NCBI RefSeq assembly: GCF_017876655.1 | Contig: NZ_JAGIOK010000001.1 | Location: 1-64,000, forward strand | Direction of reading: 5' to 3' | DNA: 64,000 nt | DNA from: Microbacterium imperiale | Lineage (GTDB): Bacteria; Actinomycetota; Actinomycetes; Actinomycetales; Microbacteriaceae | Shown: piece by piece, positions 1-13,182 of the stretch | Layout of the letters: each line of letters begins with the position of its first letter | How positions within the stretch are numbered: the stretch's first letter is position 1 | Notes under the pieces: model-generated | The model's input: only the letters and a program-made list of their open reading frames with translations | Database searches by the model: none | Told to the model about the DNA's origin: nothing | Translations under genes and position numbers: made by a program

Positions 1-296
1 GCGACACGCCCGGGATGTCACGTCACTTTGCCACGATGGCCGGAGCCGCGTAACTTATTACTTGTTCGCCCCACAGGGAAGAGCGAGAGGGCCGGAAGGC
101 CCCGCCTCCCTCAAGCGGAGAACAACCCGAAACAGACGCTTACGGGCGTCGCAGGTCCAAGACCTGCCACAGGGTCCCCACCACACCACATAACCGAGTC
201 GGTCTCCGGCTCCGGTCATGAACAGGTCACCGGTGGGGTATGGTTGTGAAGTTGCCCTCTGGGCTGGCTGTGAGGTCAGTTGGGGGAGCGTCCGAT

Positions 297-320
297 CCTT
301 GAGAACTCAACAGCGTGCAC
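297..320 (+). promoter_or_regulatory. boxA-like antitermination element in the leader
   Basis: The element contains TTGAGAACTCAACAG. A close copy (TTTGAGAACTACACAG) occurs in the 16S-23S spacer at 2263-2286. Such TTTGAGAACT elements recur in actinobacterial rRNA leaders and spacers and are thought to load Nus antitermination factors. The repeat is seen directly; the function is inferred from that family pattern. Confidence 0.55.
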
Positions 321-330
321 TTGTCAAATG
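317..330 (+). other. 16S processing stem, left arm
   Basis: GTCAAATG at 323-330 is exactly complementary to CATTTGAC at 2083-2090, and GCAC at 317-320 pairs with GTGC at 2094-2097 across a small internal loop. The arms flank 16S and should form the double-stranded RNase III substrate of pre-16S RNA. Confidence 0.6.
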
Positions 331-488
331 CCAAATAACCTCGACTCCACTTCGGTGGGGTGAGATTCCTTTGGATCAAAGACCTTCCCTTTGGGGAGGC
401 AACGGATAGTCAGCAATGATTTATCTCTTTGGTCAGCATCAAACTCGCTGCTCCAGTCTTTTTCCGGCTGGTCGCAGCAAATTTTCTT

Positions 489-2012
<1,524 letters not shown>

Positions 2013-2082
2013 AGCATCTGGCACTTCGGTGTCCAGGCCCCCGATCAGAGCGAATGTCTCTGCGGGGTGCTCATGGGTGGAA

Positions 2083-2097
2083 CATTTGACATGGTGC
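2083..2097 (+). other. 16S processing stem, right arm
   Basis: This arm is complementary to 317-330 (see that entry). It lies about 75 bases after the mature 16S end. Confidence 0.6.
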
Positions 2098-2262
2098 GAA
2101 GGATGAAGGTTTCTTCTAGTACGCCGCTTGCGGTGGGAACGGGGGAGTTTTCGGGTGTCGCACCTGCACGCTGTTGGGTCCTGAGGGACCGGATGAGAGT
2201 CCGCAACCTCTGGGCCTTTTCTTCATGCTGCTGGTCAGTGTGGGGGGAGGGTACCGCCCGTA

Positions 2263-2286
2263 CTTTGAGAACTACACAGTGGACGC
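2263..2286 (+). promoter_or_regulatory. boxA-like element in the rRNA spacer
   Basis: CTTTGAGAACTACACAG repeats the leader element at 297-320. It lies before 23S, where renewed loading of the antitermination complex is expected. The function is inferred. Confidence 0.5.
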
Positions 2287-2293
2287 GAGCATC
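2277..2293 (+). other. 23S processing stem, left arm
   Basis: These 17 bases pair with 5496-5512 on the far side of 23S, all Watson-Crick apart from G-U wobbles. They should form the long helix cut by RNase III to release pre-23S RNA. Confidence 0.65.
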
Positions 2294-2379
2294 TTCGATG
2301 CGACACCTTTGGGTGTTGTGTCGTGAAGATGATCTTAAAGATCATTAGTCAATTTTTTGACGATTCAACTCATGTGATT

Positions 2380-5483
<3,104 letters not shown>

Positions 5484-5495
5484 CACACCGTTTTT

Positions 5496-5512
5496 GGTGC
5501 TTGCGTCCACTG
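5496..5512 (+). other. 23S processing stem, right arm
   Basis: This arm is complementary to 2277-2293. It lies just after the mature 23S end and before 5S. Confidence 0.65.
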
Positions 5513-5582
5513 AGTGGTTCTCGATGTACGGTCGAGAACCGCATAACGATCAATCGTTGTGCAGACTGAAACATCAATAGTG

Positions 5583-5700
5583 TTTCGGCGGCCATAGCGT
5601 GAGGGAAACGCCCGGTTACATTCCGAACCCGGAAGCTAAGCCTCACAGCGCCGATGGTACTGCAGGGGGGACCCTGTGGGAGAGTAGGACACCGCCGGAC
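5583..5700 (+). rRNA. rrf: 5S ribosomal RNA
   Basis: This is 5S rRNA of about 118 bases. It contains the conserved loop CCGAACCCGGAAGCTAAG and GGGAGAGTAGGACACCGCC, and its two ends pair (TTCGGCGG with CCGCCGGA). It lies about 100 bases after 23S, completing the 16S-23S-5S order. Confidence 0.95.
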
Positions 5701-5712
5701 TTCTTTCGTAAG

Positions 5713-5742
5713 AGGGCCACCCAGTGCTGGGTGGCCCTTTTT
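5713..5742 (+). terminator. rRNA operon intrinsic terminator
   Basis: A perfect 11-bp stem (AGGGCCACCCA with TGGGTGGCCCT, loop GTGC) is followed directly by a run of T. It is a textbook rho-independent terminator just after 5S. Confidence 0.92.
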
Positions 5743-5791
5743 CGTGCCCTCGGGCGTTGCGGGAGCAGACAATGGGCCCGCCGGCTCCGAT

Positions 5792-5821
5792 TTGACGTCG
5801 AAGGTCGGTGTAGTGTGCAAT
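5792..5821 (+). promoter_or_regulatory. candidate promoter of the GntR gene, probably leaderless
   Basis: TTGACG at 5792-5797 is followed after 18 bases by TGCAAT at 5816-5821. The expected transcription start lies at about 5828-5829, the A of the start codon. No Shine-Dalgarno precedes that codon, which agrees with a leaderless mRNA. Confidence 0.5.
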
Positions 5822-5829
5822 ATATTGCA
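5816..5829. promoter_or_regulatory. perfect palindrome, likely GntR operator
   Basis: TGCAATATATTGCA is a perfect 14-bp palindrome. It overlaps the candidate -10 and the first base of the start codon. It is AT-rich in a GC-rich region, as FCD-type GntR operators often are. Autorepression is the simplest reading. Confidence 0.6.
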
Positions 5830-6503
5830 TGTCGCTGAGTCCGATTGAGCGTCCCGTCTCGCTACGGGACCACGCCTACACAGCGATCCGCGACGCCATC
5901 GTCAGCGGCGCGCTCGCGCCCGGGCAGCGCTTGCGTGACCAGGAGCTGGAGGACTGGCTCGGCGTGAGCCGTACCCCTATCCGCGAGGCGATCGCGCGGC
6001 TGGAGCTCGCCGGGCTGGTGCGGACGCGGCGCGCGAAGGCGACCGAGGTCGCGCCTCTCGATGAGCGCGACGCCCTCGCGGCGCAGCGCATAGCGGCGTC
6101 CCTGCATGCGCTGGCGGCTCACGACGGCGTGCCGCAGCTGACCAGCGGCAACCTCGAGGCCATGCGTGCGGCGAACGCGCGCTTCGCCGAGGCCTTGGCC
6201 CGCGCGGCCGTCGATGAGGCGCTCGCGGCCGACGACGCGTTCCACGAGGTGCTCGTCATCGCGTCGGCGAACCCGTTGCTGCCGAGCCTGCTCGAGCAGG
6301 TCACGCCGCTGCTGCGGCGCCTCGAACGCGCGCGCTTCTCGAGCCTCGCCGGTCGCGACTCCGTTGCGGCTCATGATCGCATCATCGAGCTCGCTGCGGC
6401 GGGCGACGCGACCGGCGCCGCAGCTGCGACCCGGGAGAACTGGCTCACCCTCGAGCGCCTGCTGGCGCACCCCGACCCCACCGCGAGCTCCACCGACCTC
6501 TAG
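5829..6503 (+). CDS. GntR family (FadR/FCD type) transcriptional regulator
   Basis: A 224-residue regulator. An N-terminal winged helix-turn-helix of the GntR type (about residues 10-75, with [20 protein letters not shown]) is followed by an all-helical FCD ligand-binding domain (about 85-215). The start is the ATG inside the palindrome at 5816-5829; no ribosome binding site precedes it. The gene ends 10 bases before the ACC deaminase gene, so the two form an operon and the deaminase pathway is the likely target. A GntR gene beside acdS is known in other Actinobacteria. The ligand is unknown; ACC or a related amino acid is a guess. Confidence 0.85.
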   Translation: MSLSPIERPVSLRDHAYTAIRDAIVSGALAPGQRLRDQELEDWLGVSRTPIREAIARLELAGLVRTRRAKATEVAPLDERDALAAQRIAASLHALAAHDGVPQLTSGNLEAMRAANARFAEALARAAVDEALAADDAFHEVLVIASANPLLPSLLEQVTPLLRRLERARFSSLAGRDSVAAHDRIIELAAAGDATGAAAATRENWLTLERLLAHPDPTASSTDL

Positions 6504-6513
6504 GACGACCGCC

Positions 6514-7536
6514 ATGACACTCGCCGACTTCCCGCGCCACTCGCTGACCTTCGGGCCCAGTCCGATCCATCCGCTCGACCGCCTCTCGGCCCACCTCGGC
6601 GGCGCGCGTATCTGGGCCAAGCGCGAGGATGTCGCCAGCGGCCTCGCCTACGGCGGGAACAAGACGCGCAAGCTCGAGTACCTCGTGCCGGAAGCCCTCG
6701 CGCAGGGTGCGGACACGCTCGTCTCCATCGGCGGCATCCAGTCGAACCACACCCGTCAGGTCGCCGCTGTGGCGGCCCACCTGGGTCTGAAGGCCGTGCT
6801 GGTGCAGGAGAACTGGGTCGACTGGCCGGATGCCGTGAACGACCGTGTCGGCAACATCCTGCTCTCGCGGCTCATGGGCGCGGACGTGCGGCTGTCGTCG
6901 GATGGATTCGACATCGGATTCCGCGATTCCTGGAAGGAGGCCATCGCGGACGTCGAGGCCGCGGGCGGGAAGCCCTACGCCATCCCCGCCGGAGCCAGCG
7001 ACCACCCCCTGGGCGGTCTCGGCTTCGCGAACTGGGCGCACGAGGTGCGCAGCCAGGAGGAGCAGCTCGGAGTGTTCTTCGACACGATCGTCGTGTGCAC
7101 CGTCACGGGATCGACGCACGCCGGGATGATCGCGGGCTTCGCCGACCTCGCCGAGAACTTCGGCGACCGGCCCCGCCGAGTGCTCGGTATCGACGCGTCG
7201 GCGACCATCGAGAGGACGCGGGATCAGGTGGCGCGGATCGCGCGGCGCACGGCTGAGATGATCGGCGTGGGACGGGAGCTGCGCGACGACGAGGTACAGG
7301 TTCTCGAGGGCTGGGCGGGGGAGCGCTACGGCATCCCCGTGGCGTCGACGGACGAGGCGATGGCGCTGACGGGACGGCTCGAGGGTGTGATCCTCGACCC
7401 CGTGTACGAGGGCAAGTCGATGGCCGGCCTCATCGATCTCGTGTCGAGCCGTGAGATCCCCGCGGACGCGAACGTCCTCTACGCCCACCTGGGCGGCCAG
7501 CCCGCGATCAACGCCTACAGCGGCCGCTACCACTGA
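6514..7536 (+). CDS. acdS: 1-aminocyclopropane-1-carboxylate deaminase
   Basis: A 340-residue PLP enzyme of the tryptophan-synthase-beta fold. It would cleave ACC, the plant ethylene precursor, to 2-oxobutyrate and ammonia in the cytoplasm. The PLP lysine is K50 in [11 protein letters not shown]. The residues that separate true deaminases from D-cysteine desulfhydrases are present: Y298-E299 in DPVYEGKSM and L326 in HLGG, matching Tyr294, Glu295 and Leu322 of the Pseudomonas enzyme with a constant offset. Length is normal (about 338). The ATG at 6514 was chosen because it opens [20 protein letters not shown], a typical N-terminus; longer frames upstream run into the GntR gene. Confidence 0.9.
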   Translation: MTLADFPRHSLTFGPSPIHPLDRLSAHLGGARIWAKREDVASGLAYGGNKTRKLEYLVPEALAQGADTLVSIGGIQSNHTRQVAAVAAHLGLKAVLVQENWVDWPDAVNDRVGNILLSRLMGADVRLSSDGFDIGFRDSWKEAIADVEAAGGKPYAIPAGASDHPLGGLGFANWAHEVRSQEEQLGVFFDTIVVCTVTGSTHAGMIAGFADLAENFGDRPRRVLGIDASATIERTRDQVARIARRTAEMIGVGRELRDDEVQVLEGWAGERYGIPVASTDEAMALTGRLEGVILDPVYEGKSMAGLIDLVSSREIPADANVLYAHLGGQPAINAYSGRYH

Positions 7537-7550
7537 CCCCGCGACCGCGA

Positions 7551-8675
7551 TCAGCGGCGTCGTGACACCGTGACGGTGAACTTCGGGTCGCGGGCGATCT
7601 GCCGCGTCGGCCCGACGACGCGCTCGAGTACGGGACGGTAGCGCAGCGCCGAGTTCCATACGCACCACAGCTCGCCGCCCGGCCGCAGGACGCGCGCCGC
7701 ATCGGCGAAGAGGCGCGGCGCGACGCGGTCGCTGACGGCCGCCCCGGAGTGGAACGGCGGGTTGAGGGCGACGAGCGACGCGCTGGCGTCGGGCCGCGCG
7801 GAGAGCAGGTCGTCACGGGCCACGACCACGCGACCGGTGACGCCGTTCGCCGCGATCGTGGCCCGCGCCGACGCGACGGCGGCAGCGGACTGGTCCGAGG
7901 CGTAGACGTGGACGTTCGGATGCCGCGTGGCCCAGGCGGCCGCGACCACGCCGGTTCCGCACGCGAAGTCGATCCACGGGTCGTCGGAGGTGCCACCCGG
8001 GGTGTCGGCGGGAAGATGCCGCAGCAGCAGCCGGGTTCCGATGTCGATCCGGGCCCCGGCGAAGGCGCCGCCGTAGGCGCGGATCTCGAGCCCGTCCTCG
8101 CGGCCCGCGCGGGGGACGGGCGCGTCGACGGCTCGCGGCGTCCGTGCGGTCAGCACGCGCGACTTGCCTCGCGCGTGAGTCACGTCGAGGCGATCGAACG
8201 CGCCACGCAGCACGTCGTTCATCGCGAGCGTCATGTGCTTGACGCGGCCCCCGGCGAACACGACGACGTCGGGCGCGGCGGCCGATGCCACGGTCGCGGC
8301 GATGTCGGCGAGGGCGTCGAGCGAGCGTGGCAGCCGGATCAGCACCACGCGGGCGCCGGCGACGAGGTCGGCGCCCAGCGGCATCGAGGTGAAGCGCGCA
8401 CCGGGCAGCCACCGCTGCGCGTTGGCTGTCAGCGCGGCCTCGCCGCTCAGGGCGTCCTGGTGCACGCGGACATCAACGGCCCCGTCGCTCGAGGCGCCGA
8501 GGGTGAGGGCGCCGTAGGCGTCGCCGATGATCACGAGCTCGCCCGGACCGATCCCTCCGCGTGCGGCCGCCGACTCGTCGAGGATCAGCCGGTCGGCGGC
8601 GTCCGCAGCCACGAGGCCCGGCGCCTCGACATCGGGCCACCGCCGCAGCAGCGAGAGGTCGAGCGGGCCGGGCAC
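7551..8675 (-). CDS. RsmC/RlmG-like class I methyltransferase
   Basis: A 374-residue SAM-dependent methyltransferase, probably acting on a guanine N2 of rRNA. The C-terminal half holds the Rossmann fold with motif I (DFACGTGVVAAAWA) and the NPPFHSG motif of N2-guanine and N6-adenine methyltransferases. The N-terminal half looks like the degenerate duplicated domain found in RsmC and RlmG. The start is a GTG at 8673-8675. It converges on acdS with 14 bases between the stops. Whether it modifies 16S or 23S cannot be told from sequence alone. Confidence 0.75.
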   Translation of the reverse strand: MPGPLDLSLLRRWPDVEAPGLVAADAADRLILDESAAARGGIGPGELVIIGDAYGALTLGASSDGAVDVRVHQDALSGEAALTANAQRWLPGARFTSMPLGADLVAGARVVLIRLPRSLDALADIAATVASAAAPDVVVFAGGRVKHMTLAMNDVLRGAFDRLDVTHARGKSRVLTARTPRAVDAPVPRAGREDGLEIRAYGGAFAGARIDIGTRLLLRHLPADTPGGTSDDPWIDFACGTGVVAAAWATRHPNVHVYASDQSAAAVASARATIAANGVTGRVVVARDDLLSARPDASASLVALNPPFHSGAAVSDRVAPRLFADAARVLRPGGELWCVWNSALRYRPVLERVVGPTRQIARDPKFTVTVSRRR

Positions 8676-8743
8676 CCGGTAAGCCTAGTGCGGGCCGGGC
8701 GCAAGCCGGAGACGACCGCCACCGGGCGGCGCACAATGGTCGG

Positions 8744-9139
8744 ATGAGAACTGCGCTGCGCTGGCTGCTCGCCGGCGGGATGATCTTCGCCGGACTGAGT
8801 CACCTCTTCTGGGCTCGACGTGATTTCCAGGCGCAGGTACCGGATGTCGTGGTCGACACGCTTCCCATCGACCGTGACGGCGTCGTCGTCGCGTCGGGAG
8901 CCGTCGAGGCGTTGTTCGGCGCGGCGCTGCTTGCCCTGCCGCGCGAGCGCGAGCGGGTCGGAACTCTGCTGGCCGCGTTCTTCGTCGCCGTCTTCCCGGG
9001 CAACGTCGATCAGTGGCGCAAGAAGCGCAGCGCGTTCGGTCTCGACACGGACCGGCGTCGTTTCGTCCGTCTGTTCTTCCAGCCGGTGCTGGTGGCCTGG
9101 GCGTGGTGGTCGACGCGTCAGCCCCGCGACGCCGCGTAG
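8744..9139 (+). CDS. small DoxX-like membrane protein
   Basis: A 131-residue protein with about four hydrophobic segments. The first follows the start (LRWLLAGGMIFAGLSHLFW); others are VVVASGAVEALFGAALLAL, TLLAAFFVAVFPGNVD and a C-terminal one around FFQPVLVAWAWW. The topology and the GNVDQWRKK loop recall DoxX/DoxD-like proteins. The function is unknown. The ATG at 8744 was chosen because it precedes the first membrane segment. The 3' end overlaps the convergent response regulator gene by 22 bases. Confidence 0.6.
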   Translation: MRTALRWLLAGGMIFAGLSHLFWARRDFQAQVPDVVVDTLPIDRDGVVVASGAVEALFGAALLALPRERERVGTLLAAFFVAVFPGNVDQWRKKRSAFGLDTDRRRFVRLFFQPVLVAWAWWSTRQPRDAA

Positions 9140-9765
9140 CGGTGTTCGGGGCGGCCCGTCGAGCCGTAACGCAGCCGTACATCCACGATGCCGCGGGCGG
9201 CGAGGGCAGCGAGGTGGCGCTGCGCGGTCGCGCGTGAGATGCCGCACGCGTCGGCCACCTCGCCGGCGGACGCCTCGCCGGCGCCCAGGGTCGCGAGCAC
9301 CAGCTGTTCGGTCGCCGATCGCGTCGTCGTCACGGGCTCTCCGTGGACGATGGCGAGAGCCCGATCGATGTCGTCCTGTTCGAGCTCGGCGGCATCCAGC
9401 ACGTTGCGGTACCGCGCATACCGCTCGAGTCGGTCCCGCAGCGCGCGTGCGTCGAACGGCTTGAGGAGGTATCCGATCGCTCCCGCGCGCAGCGCGCGCC
9501 GGACCGTCGCGGCGTCGGTCGCCGCCGACAGCACGAGAGCGTCGACATCGGTGGCACGCACGAGCTCGATTCCCTCTCCGTCGGGGAGGTAGTTGTCGAT
9601 GAGCAGGAGGTCGGGCCGTTCCGCCGCGATCGCGGCACGCGCGGCCGTCAGCGATCGAGCCGGCTCGAGGGCCCGGAATCCGGGCACGGAATCGACGGCG
9701 TCGCGGTGCAGACCGGCGACGCGGAAGTCGTCGTCGACGACGAGGACGCGCAGGGGGGAGGTCAT
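9118..9765 (-). CDS. CitB/DcuR-type response regulator
   Basis: A 215-residue regulator. The receiver domain (about 1-120) has the acidic pocket VDDD, phosphoacceptor D57 in LLLIDNYLPD and the switch lysine in GYLLKPF. The C-terminal part (about 150-210) is a winged helix of the kind seen in CitB, DcuR and DctR, with EVADACGISRATAQRHL as the recognition region. It overlaps the upstream sensor kinase by 4 bases, so they are co-translated. The neighbouring CitMHS transporter is the likely target. Confidence 0.85.
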   Translation of the reverse strand: MTSPLRVLVVDDDFRVAGLHRDAVDSVPGFRALEPARSLTAARAAIAAERPDLLLIDNYLPDGEGIELVRATDVDALVLSAATDAATVRRALRAGAIGYLLKPFDARALRDRLERYARYRNVLDAAELEQDDIDRALAIVHGEPVTTTRSATEQLVLATLGAGEASAGEVADACGISRATAQRHLAALAARGIVDVRLRYGSTGRPEHRYAASRG

Positions 9766-11420
9766 GAGTCCGTCTCCTCGGGTCGGGGCGGGGGATCGAT
9801 ACGGTCGCCGGCCGCGCCGGGAGCACGCAGGACACCGGGGATCCGAGCGGCGAAGACGGCGCCCGTGGCGCTGCCACCGGGATCGATGATCCAGACCGAG
9901 CCGCCGCGGCGGCGAGCCAGTTCGCGCGACAGCGGCAGCCCGATGCCCCGGCCGCGGACGCGGTCGTCGGCCGGGCCGGCGGAAGCAGCGAAGACGTCGC
10001 GCCCCGGCGGCACCCCCGGTCCCGAGTCGGCGACGGTGACGACGAGCGCGTCGCCGTCGCTGAGCAGGGTCGTCTCGACCCAGCGAGGCTCGCCGCCGTG
10101 CTCGGCCGCCGCAATGGCGTTGTCGAGCAGGTTCGTCAGGACCGCAGCGGCATCCTCCACCTGGACGAGGGCGCCCAGCAGAAGGGTCTCGGCGCCCACC
10201 CGGAGGGCGACACCCCGTGCGGCCGCGTCGGTGCCCTTGGCGACCAGAAGCGCCTGGAGGAACGGATCGTCGACGCGTTCGATGTCGGTCACGGTGCTCG
10301 GGATGCTGCCCCGCTGCAGCAGCTCGTCGAGAAAGGCTCGCGCATCGTCCACGCGCTCGGCGTCGATGAGGCCCGCCGCAACATGGAGCCGGTTGGAGAA
10401 CTCGTGACGCTGCATGCGCAGCGCCCCGGTCACCGTCTGCACCGAGGCGAGCTGCTCATTGAGCTCGGCGACATCGGTCCGGTCGCGCACGACGACGACG
10501 TCGCCGAGCGCACGACCGCCGCGGCGGACCGGATGGACGTCGACGGCGACGATGCGGTCGCCGACCGCCGCGCGCAGCACCGGCAGCCCCGCCGTGATCG
10601 CCGCGTGCACATCCGCGGGCAGACCGAGCTCCCCGAGGGGGCGGCCGACCGGCTCGGACAGTCCGAGAAGCCGGGCGGCGGTGTCGGAGCAGACGCGGAC
10701 GACGCCGTTCTCGTCGAGCGCGAGCACGCCGTCGCCGACGCCGTCGAGCACGGCGCTCTGCTGCTGCACGAGGGCGGTCAGCTCTTCAGGCTGAAGGCCG
10801 AGCGTCGCCTTCTCCCAGCGTCGGCGCAGCACGGTCCCGGCGCCGATGCCGAGGGCGAGGGCGACGAACGCGGCCACCCCGATCGCGACGAGGAGGGCCG
10901 GGAGGTCATCGAGCACGCTGCCCTCCTCGAAGCCGACGCTGACCTCTCCCACCGCCGGCCCGCCCTCGGGCGGCAGGACCGGCACCTTCGCGCGTGCGGA
11001 CCGGCCGAGCGTGCCGACCTCCCAATCGACGACCTCCTCACCCGCGAGCACGCGGGCGAAGGGCGTCGAGACGGTCTGGCCGAGCCGCTCGGGCCGGGGA
11101 TGTGCGAGTCGGATGCCGTGGTCGTCAGTGATCACGACGAAGAGCGCGTCGGTGCGCTCGGCGACCGCGAGCGCGGTGCGCTGGAGGGCGCCGTCGGCGA
11201 GAGCTGCGGCATCCGGGGTTCCCGGGTCGGCGGACCAGGCGGCGACGCTCGAGCGGACGTCGGGGCTCGCGGCGACCGATCGGGCGATGTTCAGCGCGTT
11301 CTGCTCCGCCGCGGCACGCACCTGCCCGACGGCGATGACCGCGAACGCGGCCGTGCACACGACGAGCACCGCCACGACGACCGCGAGCTGGACGAGAAAG
11401 AGGCGCGTGGTGAACCGCAT
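9762..11420 (-). CDS. CitA/DcuS-type sensor histidine kinase
   Basis: A 552-residue membrane kinase. The first membrane helix is at about residues 6-30, then an extracytoplasmic PAS-like sensor, a second helix (around VAIGVAAFVALALGIGAG), a cytoplasmic PAS domain and the kinase core. The phosphoacceptor is H339 in QRHEFSNRLH, the signature of this family; the ATPase shows DNAIAAAEH and DSGPGVP. An open frame runs 40 codons further upstream, but the ATG at 11418-11420 has a GGAGGA and leads straight into the signal anchor. It should sense citrate or another di- or tricarboxylate outside the cell. Confidence 0.87.
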   Translation of the reverse strand: MRFTTRLFLVQLAVVVAVLVVCTAAFAVIAVGQVRAAAEQNALNIARSVAASPDVRSSVAAWSADPGTPDAAALADGALQRTALAVAERTDALFVVITDDHGIRLAHPRPERLGQTVSTPFARVLAGEEVVDWEVGTLGRSARAKVPVLPPEGGPAVGEVSVGFEEGSVLDDLPALLVAIGVAAFVALALGIGAGTVLRRRWEKATLGLQPEELTALVQQQSAVLDGVGDGVLALDENGVVRVCSDTAARLLGLSEPVGRPLGELGLPADVHAAITAGLPVLRAAVGDRIVAVDVHPVRRGGRALGDVVVVRDRTDVAELNEQLASVQTVTGALRMQRHEFSNRLHVAAGLIDAERVDDARAFLDELLQRGSIPSTVTDIERVDDPFLQALLVAKGTDAAARGVALRVGAETLLLGALVQVEDAAAVLTNLLDNAIAAAEHGGEPRWVETTLLSDGDALVVTVADSGPGVPPGRDVFAASAGPADDRVRGRGIGLPLSRELARRRGGSVWIIDPGGSATGAVFAARIPGVLRAPGAAGDRIDPPPRPEETDS

Positions 11421-11572
11421 CCGTCCTCCGTCCGTTACGCGCAGAATGCGCAGAACACACGCTACGCGCTCAAGTCGCGGGAATGCGCCCAAGCGCGCGC
11501 CACGGTCCGCGCCGGACCTAGTCTCATCCGACCGCACCACTGGTCCGGTGCCCCGCCGACGAAGGAGTCGAC
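11421..11572. promoter_or_regulatory. divergent control region between citrate sensor and transporter
   Basis: These 152 bases separate the divergent kinase and transporter genes. GCGCAGAA occurs twice in tandem at 11439-11446 and 11448-11455 and could be a response-regulator site. I see no convincing -35/-10 pair. Confidence 0.35.
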
Positions 11573-13105
11573 ATGACCCCCACCGCCTCGCTCCTCCCCG
11601 CCGCAGCCGCGGCGGAGGAGAGCTATCAGCTCGCTTTCCTGCCGCCCGAGGGAGTGCTGGTCGCCCTCGGGTTCACCATGGTGCTGACCTTCATGGCGCT
11701 GATCATGACCCGACGGCTCACCCCGATGGTCGCCCTCATCCTCGTGCCGACCGTCTTCGGGCTCTTCGCGGGAGCCGGGCTCGGACTCGGCGACATGATC
11801 ATCGACGCCATCGGCAGCATGGCGCCCACCGCGGCGTTGCTCATGTTCGCCATCATGTACTTCGGCATCATGATCGACGTCGGGCTGTTCGACCCGCTGA
11901 TCCGGGTCATCACCCGGCTGCTGCGCGACGACCCTGCGAAGGTCGTGCTCGGCACAGCCGTGCTCGCGGGGGTCGTCTCGCTCGACGGCGACGGCTCGAC
12001 GACGTTCATCATCACCACCTCGGCGATGCTGCCGATCTACCTGCGCCTGGGTATGAGCCCGGTCGTGCTGACGTGTGTCGCGGGACTGATGAACGGGACG
12101 ATGAACATCGTGCCCTGGGGCGGGCCGACGGTGCGGGCCGCGTCGGCGCTGGGCCTGCAGCCCACCGACGTGTTCGTGCCGATGCTGCCCTCTCTGGCGG
12201 CGGGCATCGTGGTGTCGCTGACCTTCGCCTGGTTCCTCGGTCTGTCGGAGCGCCGCCGCCTCGCGGGCAACGTCGACACCTCGAAGCTCGGCAGCGGCGA
12301 CGGCGTGTTCGGCGGTCCGAAGCTGTTCCGCGGCGCCGACCCGCGCCCCGGCGCCCTCGCGACGCTGCGGACCGGCAATGTCGTGACCGTCCGCGGGCGC
12401 ACGCCCGTTCCCGCGGCGCAGTGGGTCGAAGAGCGCGACACGGCCATGGCCGACACGATGCTCGACCCCAACCGGGCGACCCTGCGTCCGCGCCTGGTGT
12501 GGGTGAACCTCGTGCTCACGCTCGCGGTGATGGTGCTGCTCGTCCTCGACCTCTTCCCCCTCGCCTACGTCTTCATGGTGGGAGCGGCGCTGGCGCTGCT
12601 CATCAACTTCCCGAAGCTCAAGCAGCAGGCGGATGAGATCGTCGCGCACGCTCCCTCGATCGTCGGCGTCGTGTCGATGGTGCTCGCCGCCGGCGTTCTC
12701 GTCGGTGTCCTGAACGGCACCGGGATGGTGGCGGCGATGGCGTCGTGGGTCACCGAGGTGATCCCCGCGCAGCTCGGACCGCACCTCGCCGTCATCACCG
12801 GGGTGCTGTCGATCCCGTTCACGTTCTTCATGTCCAACGACGCGTTCTACTTCGGCATCCTGCCGATCCTCGCCGAGAGCGCGGCGACCTACGGCATCGA
12901 ACCGGTCGAGATGGCGCGTGCCTCGATCACCGGCCAGCCGGTGCACCTCCAGAGCCCGCTCGTGCCGGCCATCCTGCTGCTGGTGTCGCTCGCGAACGTG
13001 AACCTGGGCGACCATCACAAGAAGGTGCTGTGGCGCGCCACCGTCGTGTCTCTGGTGATGCTCGCCGTGGGCGTCCTGCTGGGCGTGGTCCCGTTCGCCG
13101 CCTGA
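11573..13105 (+). CDS. CitMHS family citrate transporter
   Basis: A 510-residue secondary transporter with about twelve membrane helices. It has the CitMHS hallmarks: VSLDGDGSTTFIITTSAMLP near residue 140, MNGTMNIVPWGGPTVRAAS near 180 and FFMSNDAFYFGILPI near 420. These carriers import citrate complexed to Mg2+ or Ca2+ with protons; which metal cannot be read from sequence. A hydrophilic loop of about 90 residues splits the halves. The ATG at 11573 follows GAAGGAG. It is divergent from the citrate-type sensor kinase, which probably induces it. Confidence 0.88.
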   Translation: MTPTASLLPAAAAAEESYQLAFLPPEGVLVALGFTMVLTFMALIMTRRLTPMVALILVPTVFGLFAGAGLGLGDMIIDAIGSMAPTAALLMFAIMYFGIMIDVGLFDPLIRVITRLLRDDPAKVVLGTAVLAGVVSLDGDGSTTFIITTSAMLPIYLRLGMSPVVLTCVAGLMNGTMNIVPWGGPTVRAASALGLQPTDVFVPMLPSLAAGIVVSLTFAWFLGLSERRRLAGNVDTSKLGSGDGVFGGPKLFRGADPRPGALATLRTGNVVTVRGRTPVPAAQWVEERDTAMADTMLDPNRATLRPRLVWVNLVLTLAVMVLLVLDLFPLAYVFMVGAALALLINFPKLKQQADEIVAHAPSIVGVVSMVLAAGVLVGVLNGTGMVAAMASWVTEVIPAQLGPHLAVITGVLSIPFTFFMSNDAFYFGILPILAESAATYGIEPVEMARASITGQPVHLQSPLVPAILLLVSLANVNLGDHHKKVLWRATVVSLVMLAVGVLLGVVPFAA

Positions 13106-13137
13106 GCGGCCGAGAGCCTCGACCGGCGACCAGCCGG

Positions 13138-13182
13138 GCGCAGAAGAGGGGCGGTGCATTGCGCACCGCCCCTCTTCTGCGC
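13138..13182. terminator. bidirectional terminator with a perfect 20-bp stem
   Basis: Positions 13138-13157 and 13163-13182 are perfect reverse complements around a 5-base loop. The hairpin lies between the convergent citrate transporter and oxidoreductase genes and touches the oxidoreductase stop codon. The short pyrimidine-rich tail makes it usable on both strands. Confidence 0.8.

Larger units (their letters stand above)
1..488 (+). promoter_or_regulatory. rRNA operon upstream and leader region
   Basis: There is no credible protein gene here; the short reading frames lie in leader RNA. A possible promoter is TTGCCA at 28-33 followed after 17 bases by TAACTT at 51-56, which is a weak -10 match. 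A TATGGT at 239-244 is a second -10 candidate without a good -35. From about 297 on the sequence is typical actinobacterial pre-16S leader, with a boxA-like element and one arm of the 16S processing stem. The exact transcription start cannot be fixed by eye. Confidence 0.55.

Noticed and set aside
11421..11540. A longer start for the citrate sensor kinase (40 extra residues).
   Set aside because: The extension has no homologous look; ATG 11420 has a GGAGGA and leads directly into the signal anchor.
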